Notes: generated by a model from the letters alone, not told the origin. 64,000 nucleotides of DNA from Stutzerimonas stutzeri KOS6 (GCF_000307775.2 NZ_KK020676.1:1710576-1774575), one strand, 5' to 3'. Shown: positions 41,519 through 50,971, counted from the stretch's first letter. A program made the numbers and translations.

Positions 41519-42027
41519 TACGCCTCCTGCTTCAAAGCTGAAACTATGTATCCATTGAGCTTTGTTGGGCTCTGTGACTGTAATGCTGATAACAATTCGG
41601 TAAACGAGCGGATCTTTTGAAAGTAGCCGTCGTTTAATTGTTCTGCCTTTGCCTTTCCTATTGCTGTTAGGTCGAATAAGAAGCCGTCAGCATTGGAGTG
41701 GTCTACTAGTAGAAATTCTTTGGAAGCCAGAATTTTCATGATTATTAATAGACGCTCTCTGTCGTAAAGCTCTTCGGTATTCGGAGATAGTGTTTCTATT
41801 GTGTAGTAGTCGCTTTCATCAATATAAATTCCTTCTTTGTTGGCTAAGTGCAGAACTCTATTAAGGAGCGTAGGGCGTGTGGCAAGGAAGCAGAATGATT
41901 GGATTTTATCGATCGTCAGTACTTTTTTTTGATTTTTGGTTTGGGCCAGGATGTGTAGCACTAACAGCACTATCCCGATATTGTAGTGTAGCTCTCTCTC
42001 CGGCTGAATGTAGGGTAGCTTAGTCAT
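41518..42027 (-). CDS. Small middle component of a probable ABC-3C system
   Basis: A 169-residue protein without signal peptide or membrane segment. It has N-terminal helices (ELHYNIGIVLLVLHILAQ) and a winged-helix-like region ending GFLFDLTAIGKAKAEQL. ABC-three-component systems have, between effector and ATPase genes, a small middle component of this size; the assignment is by size, predicted fold and position, not by a recognisable motif. It overlaps the hydrolase gene by 8 bases and the ATPase gene by one base. Its role is presumably to bridge ATPase and effector. Confidence 0.65.
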   Translation of the reverse strand: MTKLPYIQPERELHYNIGIVLLVLHILAQTKNQKKVLTIDKIQSFCFLATRPTLLNRVLHLANKEGIYIDESDYYTIETLSPNTEELYDRERLLIIMKILASKEFLLVDHSNADGFLFDLTAIGKAKAEQLNDGYFQKIRSFTELLSALQSQSPTKLNGYIVSALKQEA

Positions 42028-43252
42028 CGCCAGCCCCTTTTAAAAGTTTTTTCAAAGAACCTGCTGAGGCGTCCTTAGTCCACCAGATTTCCTCATCGGC
42101 TGAGTTGGAGAGTTGGTGAAGCATGCCTTGTTTGTGAATGGCATTTATAAATGGTATAAAAGTGTCTAGAAAAACCTTATCTTCTTTAAGAATTGTCTCG
42201 TGGACGTCGGCAAGCAATAGGCCTGAGTTTGGGATGCCGTTGTGGAGATATTTTGAATAGCTGGTCTGGTATATTTTTCTTATTTTTGTGTATAGGTCTG
42301 ATAGTCGCTTTTGATCTGATGGGCTGTTGAATATTTTTCTTATGTACTCGGCGTTGAGGAAGACTTCCTTTGCTTCCCTTATTGATGTTTTGTGGATATC
42401 TGCGCTAATTAGCTTTAGTACAAATAACTCGTCGTCAAAGTCGGTGTCGTCTAGGAGTTCTTGAAATTCCAGGTTTGATATTCCTGGGTCGTTATTTTCA
42501 AAGTCCAATATTGTTTGTCTGACGGCTATGTATGTAGTGCTGTCAGCGCTATCTGGCTTTGTTATGCTAGTGTGGTCTTCATTAACTGGAATGATGTCTG
42601 ACTTTTCCTTGTCAGACGGCGCTGCGCTGGTTTTTTTGACGACTGAGTCGTGAACGCCATAAAAATACTTAGTTGCCGGTCTTATGCTGGTTTTTAGCCA
42701 TTCATCACTAATCTTATGTATGAAGTCGTTAAGAGGTGATAGCCCTTCAATTTGAAGGTTGTCGCTGATGAGCTTGCCATATGTGGCAGCCTCGGCGCCT
42801 TGGTGAGGTACTGCTAAAGAAATGAATAGCTTGATCTTTGACGGATTTTTATCTTCGATGTCTTTTGTTATTGCGCTCTTTGTGACTAGGCCGCCCATGC
42901 TGTGGGCAATGATTATTACGTTATCGTATGTTTGTAGTCTAAAGCGAATCTCGGTTCTAAGTAGGTTTCCGATTTCTTCGATGCTTATGTTATTTGTTAG
43001 TTTTCCGTGCGATGTTGAAAATAGCCTTTTGAGGAGTGTGGAGAATTTTCCGGCTTTTGCGAAAAGATTTAATAGTTTTGTGAAATATAAGAATTGTGCA
43101 ATATCATAATTTTCTGATATTTCTGGGTCGTCGCGAAGTAGCTCGGGGAATGATTTTTCAGTGCCGTTTCGCCAAGTTGCTTCGCCGCCACAGAATCCGT
43201 GAACGAATAAGATGAGGCTTTTTTTGTTGTTTTGAGAGATAAATTCAATCAT
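42020..43252 (-). CDS. Alpha/beta-hydrolase effector with helical C-terminal domain, probable ABC-3C effector protein
   Basis: A 410-residue protein. The N-terminal 235 residues are a lipase/esterase-like hydrolase: oxyanion loop FVHGFCGG (residues 17-23), nucleophile elbow IAHSMGG (Ser118), acid Asp202 in GVHDSVV and His227 in NEDHTSITKP. The C-terminal 150 residues are helical, rich in Lys/Glu, and end with GMLHQLSNSADEEIWW, which fits the C-terminal adaptor domain of ABC-3C effectors. No signal peptide, so it acts inside the cell, perhaps on membrane lipids. First gene of the operon; no strong ribosome site precedes the ATG. A plain housekeeping esterase is unlikely given the coupled ATPase. 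Confidence 0.8.
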   Translation of the reverse strand: MIEFISQNNKKSLILFVHGFCGGEATWRNGTEKSFPELLRDDPEISENYDIAQFLYFTKLLNLFAKAGKFSTLLKRLFSTSHGKLTNNISIEEIGNLLRTEIRFRLQTYDNVIIIAHSMGGLVTKSAITKDIEDKNPSKIKLFISLAVPHQGAEAATYGKLISDNLQIEGLSPLNDFIHKISDEWLKTSIRPATKYFYGVHDSVVKKTSAAPSDKEKSDIIPVNEDHTSITKPDSADSTTYIAVRQTILDFENNDPGISNLEFQELLDDTDFDDELFVLKLISADIHKTSIREAKEVFLNAEYIRKIFNSPSDQKRLSDLYTKIRKIYQTSYSKYLHNGIPNSGLLLADVHETILKEDKVFLDTFIPFINAIHKQGMLHQLSNSADEEIWWTKDASAGSLKKLLKGAGDD

Positions 43253-43328
43253 TTTTTTGGCCTGGGTTATTAGTTGCTGGGCAGCTATTTTTTTCAGAGT
43301 TTGGGATCTGCTGGGTCTGTGGCTTTCA

Positions 43329-44102
43329 TCAGACTAGTTTTTGAGTGATTCGGCACTTTGGGAAACTTGAGCAGCCCCAGAACTTCAGGCCAGCTTTAGG
43401 GCCTGACTTTATTTCGCGCATCAGCAACGCGCTGTCGCATTTCGGGCATTGCCGTTCGGCTGTCGGATCGCTACGGCGCTTGAGGTTCTGCACATGCTCG
43501 CGGTGAGTGGCGAGGGTCGGCGCGCGGCGGACGTTTTGCAGGGTGTGCAGCATGGCGTCGACTTCAGCTGCGCTGAATACCGGCTGCTGGAATGACTTGA
43601 TATAGCGGATAAAGCCGATGCCCTGGGTGACGTTGGCCGGCACTTCGGTTTTGAAGGTGCTGCCGCCGACGAAGGTAATGACCGAGTGCAGGTGCTCGGG
43701 GTTAACGCCAAGGGTGGCTTCCAGGGCTTTGAGGTGTTTGTAGTTCTGCCGCAGCGGGTTCTGAAATTTGAAGGTGCGTTTGTAGAGCTTCTGCGTCCAC
43801 TGCGCCTGCTTCTCGCTGCCGAAGATCCAGCCACTCATGTTCTTCGTTTCTAGCACGAAGATGCCGTAAGGCGAGAGGAATACGTGGTCGATCTGCGTGG
43901 TGCCGTCTGGCGTGTTCAGTGTGACGTTGTGCTGGCGTTGGTAGGTCTGCTTATCCAGCTGCCAATGGGCGAATAGTCGCACCAGGAGTTCGCCAATATG
44001 GCCCTTGGCCCAAGGCGATTTGAGCAGGCAGATAAGCAGCATCAGCGGGATAAACCAGCCCAGCGTGCCCCAGACCTGTGCGATGATCGGAGTGAAGTCC
44101 AT
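43329..44102 (-). CDS. NERD-domain membrane protein with C-terminal topoisomerase-type zinc ribbon
   Basis: A 257-residue protein. An N-terminal membrane helix (about residues 8-28) is followed by a NERD domain (IDHVFLSPYGIFVLETKN, with the Asp and Glu-x-Lys expected of a nuclease-related fold) and a C-terminal zinc ribbon (CPKC ... CSSFPKC) like those of topoisomerase I. NERD proteins are predicted nucleases often found on mobile DNA; function is unproven. The ATG at 44102 (AGGA upstream) is preferred to a TTG at 44117. Its GC content is closer to the chromosome than that of the ABC-3C genes beside it. Confidence 0.8.
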   Translation of the reverse strand: MDFTPIIAQVWGTLGWFIPLMLLICLLKSPWAKGHIGELLVRLFAHWQLDKQTYQRQHNVTLNTPDGTTQIDHVFLSPYGIFVLETKNMSGWIFGSEKQAQWTQKLYKRTFKFQNPLRQNYKHLKALEATLGVNPEHLHSVITFVGGSTFKTEVPANVTQGIGFIRYIKSFQQPVFSAAEVDAMLHTLQNVRRAPTLATHREHVQNLKRRSDPTAERQCPKCDSALLMREIKSGPKAGLKFWGCSSFPKCRITQKLV

Positions 44103-44195
44103 TTCCTGTCCTAGCAATCCAGAATTAACCGGATAGTACCGAAACCTGGCGTAATGGCACTACACCATTACGGTGCGCTGCTTTGTTGCCGTGGG

Positions 44196-45335
44196 TTAGC
44201 CGTGAGCGTTTGTCGAGTCCTGTATTTGGTAACGCGTGCTGCGCCCGCCGCCGGGCAGCCGGGCAAGACAGCCCTTCTCGACAAGATCGCTCAGATGACG
44301 CGTGGCGGTGGCTTTCGAGACTTTGGCTACGGCCTGGTATTGCGCGGCGCTGATACCGTTTTCGAAACCTCTCTCGCCGCCATCGAGTAAACGATTAAGC
44401 ACTTTGATCTGCTCGGCAGACAGGGCTTGGCTGCGGTGAGCCTGCCAGAAGCGCGCCTTGACCAGTACACGGTCGATACGAGCAAGGGCCTGCTCCAGAC
44501 TCTTGAGCAGCGTTGCGAGGAACCATTGCAGCCAAGCGGTGATATCCAGTGTGCCTCTCTGGCTCGATTCCAAGATGCGGTAATACCCGGTGCGGTCGTC
44601 GAGGATGCTCGCCGACATGGCGTAGAAGCGGATGGCCTGCTGTTCGCCTTGCGCCAGTGCCAGGTCGGTGATGGCTCGCGTAAGGCGACCGTTGCCGTCA
44701 TCGAAGGGGTGCAGGGTAACGAACCAGAAGTGCGCAATGCCGGCCCGCAGAAACGGGTCGAGGCTGGCATCGCTGCGGCTGCTTTCGAACCAGGCGAGAA
44801 AGTCCGTCAGTTGCGCTTCCAGCCGTGCGCGGGGAGGGGCTTCGAAATGTATGGTCGGTTGGTCGATGCGACCGGAAACCACCTGCATGGGCTCGTCGCC
44901 GCGCAGTGCGCCGATGTGTAGCGGTCGAGCCAGCAGTTGGTCATCGCTGGGGAATAGCCAACGGTGCCAGGTGAAAAGTCGCTGCATCTCCAGCGGCTGC
45001 TGATGCGCGTGGGTGGCATCGAGCAGCAGTTCCGCCAGGCCTTCGGAGCGTGGGGTGGTGCGGCCTTCTTCGTTCAACCCCAGGCGCCGCGCCAATGATG
45101 AGCGCACCGAACCGGCGTTCAGTTGCTCACCCTCGATGGCTGAAGAAGTGACGATGTTCTGCAGCATGGCATCCAGGCTGCTCTGCACTTCGGTGTCACT
45201 CCCCACCGCACCGAGCATTCCCAACAAACGCCCCTGAGCCTGACCACAAGCGCGCAGCCGCGGTGCCAGCGCTTCAGCTTGCCAACTGAAGTGCGGCCAG
45301 TCGGTCTGCTGCCAGATCCAGGGTGGGTCATTCAT
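44196..45335 (-). CDS. Fic-family AMP-transferase, class II, with C-terminal winged helix
   Basis: A 379-residue protein. An N-terminal DUF4172-like region contains the inhibitory motif SSAIEG (Ser64 to Gly69, the S/T-x-x-x-E-G/N form). The Fic core has the full catalytic motif HPFDDGNGRLTR (209-220). The C terminus is a winged-helix (ISAAQYQAVAKVSKATATRHL). The catalytic and inhibitory motifs are intact, so it should be an autoinhibited AMP-transferase. The DNA-binding domain and two palindromes in its own promoter suggest self-repression. No clear ribosome site precedes the ATG. Cargo of the tRNA-flanked island. Confidence 0.88.
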   Translation of the reverse strand: MNDPPWIWQQTDWPHFSWQAEALAPRLRACGQAQGRLLGMLGAVGSDTEVQSSLDAMLQNIVTSSAIEGEQLNAGSVRSSLARRLGLNEEGRTTPRSEGLAELLLDATHAHQQPLEMQRLFTWHRWLFPSDDQLLARPLHIGALRGDEPMQVVSGRIDQPTIHFEAPPRARLEAQLTDFLAWFESSRSDASLDPFLRAGIAHFWFVTLHPFDDGNGRLTRAITDLALAQGEQQAIRFYAMSASILDDRTGYYRILESSQRGTLDITAWLQWFLATLLKSLEQALARIDRVLVKARFWQAHRSQALSAEQIKVLNRLLDGGERGFENGISAAQYQAVAKVSKATATRHLSDLVEKGCLARLPGGGRSTRYQIQDSTNAHG

Positions 45336-45352
45336 TAGGGGTGTTCATCTAT

Positions 45353-45379
45353 GAGCCGATTAGCGAGCCTATTCGGCTC
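45353..45379. promoter_or_regulatory. Fic promoter palindrome, unit 1
   Basis: Arms GAGCCGA (45353-45359) and TCGGCTC (45373-45379) separated by 13 bases. It starts 18 bases upstream of the Fic ATG. Arms are about two helical turns apart centre to centre, suited to a dimeric winged-helix protein. Confidence 0.65.
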
Positions 45380-45386
45380 ATAAGGT

Positions 45387-45413
45387 GAGCCGATAATGCC
45401 GGCTATTCGGCTC
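45387..45413. promoter_or_regulatory. Fic promoter palindrome, unit 2
   Basis: The same arms GAGCCGA (45387-45393) and TCGGCTC (45407-45413), also with a 13-base spacer, exactly 34 bases from unit 1. The near-tandem repetition makes chance unlikely. Confidence 0.65.
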
Positions 45414-45711
45414 GCTGTCGAATCCTCAACCTGGCTCGCCTGGCGTGAGTGGCGTACCTGGCCAGCGCTGTTGGTCCAGTTCTCGAAGGCGCTTCAGTAC
45501 TTCGCTCCGAAACGCTGGCTGACATGCCCAGGCTCCTGCCCCTGCTATTCGGCTGCCATCGGGCTCGCCTCTCCGGGCACCGTCCATGGACTGTGGCTGA
45601 CGATGGCAACCATATTTCCCTGCTCCCGGAACGCACCGCTGCACCGCGCTGTACTGAATTGCTCCCTTTGGGCTACAGGATTGGTGCGGCTGCTTTTCTT
45701 GCATGCATGAA
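45414..45711. other. Gap between the Fic promoter and the tRNA terminator, no gene
   Basis: About 300 bases at chromosomal GC. An open frame of 104 codons exists on the plus strand from 45396 but has no ribosome site, no family resemblance and runs into the tRNA terminator, so I leave it unannotated. This is where a tRNA-adjacent integrase would be expected; none is present. Confidence 0.5.
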
Positions 45712-45736
45712 AAAGCCGCGCAATGCGCGGCTTTAA
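45712..45736 (-). terminator. Terminator of the tRNA-Ile2 gene
   Basis: Arms AAAGCCGCGC and GCGCGGCTTT flank a short AAT loop just downstream of the tRNA 3' end. On the minus strand it is followed by T residues. Confidence 0.85.
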
Positions 45737-45739
45737 AGG

Positions 45740-45816
45740 TGGTGGGCCCACACGGACTCGAACCGTGGACCAAAGGATTATGAGTCCTCTGCTCTAACCA
45801 ACTGAGCTATAGGCCC
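45740..45816 (-). tRNA. tRNA-Ile2 (anticodon CAU, lysidine-modified type)
   Basis: A complete 77-base cloverleaf with encoded CCA. The 7-bp acceptor stem is GGGCCTA with TGGGCCC, discriminator A. The anticodon loop is CTCATAA, anticodon at 45780-45782. CAU could be elongator Met or Ile2; the C4-G69 and C5-G68 pairs match the known TilS recognition features of tRNA-Ile2, so Ile2 (reading AUA) is preferred. The segment 45759-45785 is repeated at 39187-39213, marking this gene as the island integration site. Confidence 0.88.
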
Positions 45817-45875
45817 CCAGAAGGCCGGCGGATTATACCGGTCGGGTCCCTGGGGCGCCAACTGATTGCTGGGGT

Positions 45876-46172
45876 TCAGCAGCAGTCGTCTTCCACGCGT
45901 TGCAGCAGGAGAGCGATTTCGTGATCGTCGTTGCGCTCGAAAAGTTCGTGGATGACGTTTATTTGCGCGTGGAGGATGAGCCGGGCATCGGGCTCGAAGC
46001 CATTGCGGCTGCCGATCTTGTCGCGCAGGTAGCGGCACAGGGGGCAGTTGCCGTCGTCCTGGCTGATGTAGTGCCGAATGCGCGAGTAGAGGGTGCGGAT
46101 GCCGCGGTCGCACTCGATGTAGGGTAACGGCTGGTCGCCGGCGACGCTGCGATAGGTTACGGCGCTGGGCAT
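45876..46172 (-). CDS. Small conserved protein of unknown function
   Basis: Encodes 98 residues, cytoplasmic in appearance. A CPLCRYL motif near residue 43 and a C-terminal Cys-Cys pair are notable; together with other cysteines they might bind metal, but the set is not a known zinc finger. It lies just upstream of tRNA-Ile2, on the same strand, and downstream of the CRP/FNR regulator. I do not recognise the family. Confidence 0.65.
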   Translation of the reverse strand: MPSAVTYRSVAGDQPLPYIECDRGIRTLYSRIRHYISQDDGNCPLCRYLRDKIGSRNGFEPDARLILHAQINVIHELFERNDDHEIALLLQRVEDDCC

Positions 46173-46250
46173 TGCGCTTCTCCTTGGCCGGTTGGGCGGT
46201 GGTCGGTTTGGGGAAGCACTGATCCTAGGGCGAGACTGGGCCGGCGTCTG

Positions 46251-46904
46251 TCAGCCAGCCGACAGCTTGCCGGGTTGCCGGCTGCGTGTTCTCAGCATGT
46301 CGGGGCGGTGGATGTCGAAGGTGCCGGGGGCGACTCGGCTGAGGATGCCCTGGCGGGCCAGGCGGTTGATCAGCGAGGAGACGGTCTGCCGCGTGGTGCC
46401 TAGCAGGTGGGCGATGTCTTCGGTGTTCAGGTCCAGCTCGAGGCGCTGGGCGTCTCCGTGGGGGTGTCCCTTGCGTGCGAGCATGCCGTCGAAGAAACGC
46501 GCCAGGCGTCCTTCGACGTCACGAAAGGCAAGGTCTTCGATCAGTTGCATGGAGTTCGCCAGGGTCTGGCCCAGGGCCCGGATGATGGAGGGTGCGGCGC
46601 CGGGTAGCGCATCGAGTGTGCGAAGCATCAGGGCGGTTTCACCAATCAGCACTTCGCTCGCTTTGGCCGCCTGGATGTAGGCGCCGCTGTGGGTGCTGTA
46701 GATATCGCCGGCTTCGAGAAAGGTGAGGGTGTATTCCTTGTCTTCCGAGGCGAGGTACACGCGGATTCGCCCGTTGCGCACGATGAACACGCTGTCGCGT
46801 GAGGCGCCGGGGCTGCCGATGAGTTCTCCTTCGATCAGGTTGCGCTGACGGAAGCCCTGCAGCAGGGCGGCCTGGAACAGGGGCGAGCTGTCGGATCCGT
46901 GCAT
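46251..46904 (-). CDS. CRP/FNR-family regulator with CooA-like sensor region
   Basis: A 217-residue regulator: cyclic-nucleotide-binding-type beta roll (about 15-110), dimerisation helix (about 112-135) and a C-terminal HTH (LNTEDIAHLLGTTRQTVSSL). The stretch RIRVYLASEDKEYTLTFLEA then GDIYSTHSG resembles the carbon-monoxide sensor CooA, where the His in the matching GDMFCMHSG is the heme iron ligand; here it is His72. The N-terminal Pro ligand of CooA is not obvious, and no CO dehydrogenase genes are nearby. There is no N-terminal cysteine cluster, so it is not an FNR oxygen sensor. Confidence 0.8.
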   Translation of the reverse strand: MHGSDSSPLFQAALLQGFRQRNLIEGELIGSPGASRDSVFIVRNGRIRVYLASEDKEYTLTFLEAGDIYSTHSGAYIQAAKASEVLIGETALMLRTLDALPGAAPSIIRALGQTLANSMQLIEDLAFRDVEGRLARFFDGMLARKGHPHGDAQRLELDLNTEDIAHLLGTTRQTVSSLINRLARQGILSRVAPGTFDIHRPDMLRTRSRQPGKLSAG

Positions 46905-46974
46905 GGCGGTTCGGTCGGTCGTGGGCGAGAGCCGAGGATAACGCGCTTGGCGGGGTGGTGCAGGTCGCGGATAG

Positions 46975-46999
46975 CAAAAGCCCCGGCAGGACCGGGGCT
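46975..46999 (-). terminator. Intrinsic terminator after rpoD
   Basis: Arms AGCCCCGG and CCGGGGCT with a 5-base loop just beyond the rpoD stop. On the minus strand the stem is followed by TTTTGC. Confidence 0.88.
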
Positions 47000-47006
47000 C
47001 TTGTCA

Positions 47007-48860
<1,854 letters not shown>

Positions 48861-48927
48861 ATAACCCTATCCACTGAAGGTTCTGGCGGGCTGAAAACAA
48901 GCTGAGCATTATAGCTGAGCTAGGACC

Positions 48928-50877
48928 TCACGCGCCAGTTGAGGTCGGTGTAGCGGGTATTGCGTTGCGGCTCAATAGGTTACGCAGTTGGTCTTTTTCC
49001 TCTGCGCTGAGTTCACTCTGGCGAGCCTTGCGCAGCAGGCTTTCGAGGTGCCGTTCTCGCTGTCTGGCGACAAGGCTATTAATGGTGTCGAAAAACTGCT
49101 GTTCAAGGTTATCGGCAGAGATCAGCCATTCTTTCTCGGCCAGTGCACGTAAAAGTCGCCCCTGATCGGTGCCGTGCCAGCGGGCAATCAACTGCAGGCT
49201 GCGCAACCTCGGGTTCTTCTGTAGCGTGCCGAGCAGGGCGACCAATAGTTGGGCGTAGATGTCGTCTTCCGCGGCGAAATGGCTTACATCTTCTACCTTC
49301 TGCGCCAGCTCCGGGTGGTGCAGCAAGGTGCGCAGGGTGGTCAGCGTCGGTGGCTCGACCGTGGCGGGCGTGCGTGGCCCGCGTGGCTTGAAGTCTGGAC
49401 CCTGTCCGTTTTTTTTCCAGTCCTTTTTCCATTCTTTCTTGCCGGGCTTGCCGCTGCGTGGCTGCTGGGGCGCCTCTTGGGGCTCGAAATAGTCAGCTTC
49501 GGAGTAGGTCGGGCTGGTGTCGTAGTAGGCGGAGTCGTCGTACGTGGGCGCGCTGCTGGATGGCGCTGCGGGTGCGGTCGTCATCTGCTGCAGTGCCTCA
49601 CGGTTGAGGCCGGTGATCTCGGCGAGGCGCTGGCGCATCAGGGTGCGCAGATTGCTGCCTGGTATCTTTTCGATGAGCGGTGCTGCAAGCGTGGCCAGGT
49701 GGGCCTTGCCTTCCAGCGAGCGCGGATCGGCTTCGTCGCTCAGTTGCTGGAAGAAATAGTCGGCCAGTGGCTGCGAGTGCTGCTGAATGCGCGCGCGAAA
49801 GGCGTCGGTGCCCTCGGCGCGGACCAGAGTGTCCGGATCTTCTCCGTCCGGCAGAAACAGGAAGCGTGCACGGCGCCCGTCCTGCAGGTTGGGCAGGGTG
49901 GCTTCCAGTGCGCGCCATGCGGCCTTGCGTCCGGCGGCGTCGCCGTCGAAACAGAACAGTACGCTGGGCACGATGCGGAACAGGCGCTTGAGGTGTTCTT
50001 CGCTCGTCGCGGTGCCGAGCGTGGCGACGGCATTGCGCAAGCCTTGCTGGGCCAGGGCGATGACGTCCATGTAACCCTCGACCACCATGATCTCGTCGAG
50101 ATCGCGGTTGGCCTGGCGTGCTTCGTACAGGCCGTAGAGTTCCTGGCCCTTGTGGAATACCGGGGTTTCCGGCGAGTTCAGGTACTTGGGCTTGTCGTCC
50201 CCGAGGACTCGCCCGCCAAAGGCGATCACCCGCCCGCGGCTGTCGCGGATGGGGAACATCACGCGGTCGCGGAAGCGGTCGTAGCGTTTGCCGTTCTCGG
50301 CGTTCTCGATCAGCAGGCCGGCGTCGATCATGGCCTTGTGCTGCAGGGGATCGCCGCCCAGGTGCTTCATCAGGTTGTCCCAGCCGGGCGGGGCGAAGCC
50401 CAGGCCGAAATCCCGGGCGATCACGCCGGACAGGCCGCGGCCCTTGAGGTATTCCACTGCGGCCTTGCGGGTCGGGTGGCTCTTGAGCGCCTGGCGGTAG
50501 TAGTCGGCCGCGGCGGCGAGGAGCGGGTAGAGTGGTGAATCGACCGGCTGGCGTGGCTTGCGGCCCGATCCGCTTTCTTCGCGGGGGACTTCCATGCCGG
50601 CACGCTTGGCCAGTTCCTCGACCGCCTGGGGGAAGTCCAGCTGGTCGTGGTCCATGACGAAGCCGAGCGCATTGCCGCCGGCGCCGCAGCCGAAGCAGTA
50701 GTAGAACTGCTTGTCCGGGCTGACGCTGAAGGACGGCGACTTTTCCTTGTGGAAGGGGCAGAGGGCGCTGTAGTTCTTGCCGGCTTTTTTCAGCTGGATG
50801 CGCGAGCCGACCACATCGACGATGTCGGAGCGGTTGAGCAGGTCATCGATGAAGGATTGGGGGATCAGTCCGGCCAT
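48928..50877 (-). CDS. dnaG: DNA primase
   Basis: Makes RNA primers for replication. The 649-residue protein has an N-terminal CHC2 zinc finger (CPFHKEKSP ... YYCFGCGAGG, about residues 40-65), a Toprim domain (VVEGYMDVIALAQ and FDGDAAGRKAA) and a C-terminal DnaB-interaction domain after a low-complexity linker rich in Pro/Ser/Lys (about 435-510). Middle gene of the macromolecular synthesis operon. Confidence 0.97.
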   Translation of the reverse strand: MAGLIPQSFIDDLLNRSDIVDVVGSRIQLKKAGKNYSALCPFHKEKSPSFSVSPDKQFYYCFGCGAGGNALGFVMDHDQLDFPQAVEELAKRAGMEVPREESGSGRKPRQPVDSPLYPLLAAAADYYRQALKSHPTRKAAVEYLKGRGLSGVIARDFGLGFAPPGWDNLMKHLGGDPLQHKAMIDAGLLIENAENGKRYDRFRDRVMFPIRDSRGRVIAFGGRVLGDDKPKYLNSPETPVFHKGQELYGLYEARQANRDLDEIMVVEGYMDVIALAQQGLRNAVATLGTATSEEHLKRLFRIVPSVLFCFDGDAAGRKAAWRALEATLPNLQDGRRARFLFLPDGEDPDTLVRAEGTDAFRARIQQHSQPLADYFFQQLSDEADPRSLEGKAHLATLAAPLIEKIPGSNLRTLMRQRLAEITGLNREALQQMTTAPAAPSSSAPTYDDSAYYDTSPTYSEADYFEPQEAPQQPRSGKPGKKEWKKDWKKNGQGPDFKPRGPRTPATVEPPTLTTLRTLLHHPELAQKVEDVSHFAAEDDIYAQLLVALLGTLQKNPRLRSLQLIARWHGTDQGRLLRALAEKEWLISADNLEQQFFDTINSLVARQRERHLESLLRKARQSELSAEEKDQLRNLLSRNAIPATPTSTGA

Positions 50878-50917
50878 AGGGGTATCAGGTTACGCTCGCA
50901 ATGCATGGGCCGGAAAT

Positions 50918-50957
50918 GAAAAAAACTCCGGCCTTTCGCCAGCTGGCGAAGCGGAGT
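50918..50957 (-). terminator. Internal terminator between rpsU and dnaG
   Basis: On the minus strand ACTCCG ... CGGAGT encloses an inner TTCGCC / GGCGAA stem and is followed by seven T residues. A partial terminator at this place is known from E. coli, where it lowers dnaG expression relative to rpsU. Confidence 0.85.
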
Positions 50958-50971
50958 CTGCATGCAATGCA

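Noticed and set aside
39506..43252. Idea that the ATPase is a RecN/RecF repair gene
   Set aside because: The zinc-hook architecture and overlap with the small protein and hydrolase fit a dedicated three-part system better; retained only as the alternative.
45396..45710. 104-codon plus-strand frame between the Fic promoter and the tRNA
   Set aside because: It starts inside the palindrome region, has no ribosome site or family features, and runs into the tRNA terminator; probably chance.
46251..46904. Calling the CRP/FNR gene an oxygen sensor FNR/Anr
   Set aside because: The N-terminal cysteines that hold the 4Fe-4S cluster are absent.
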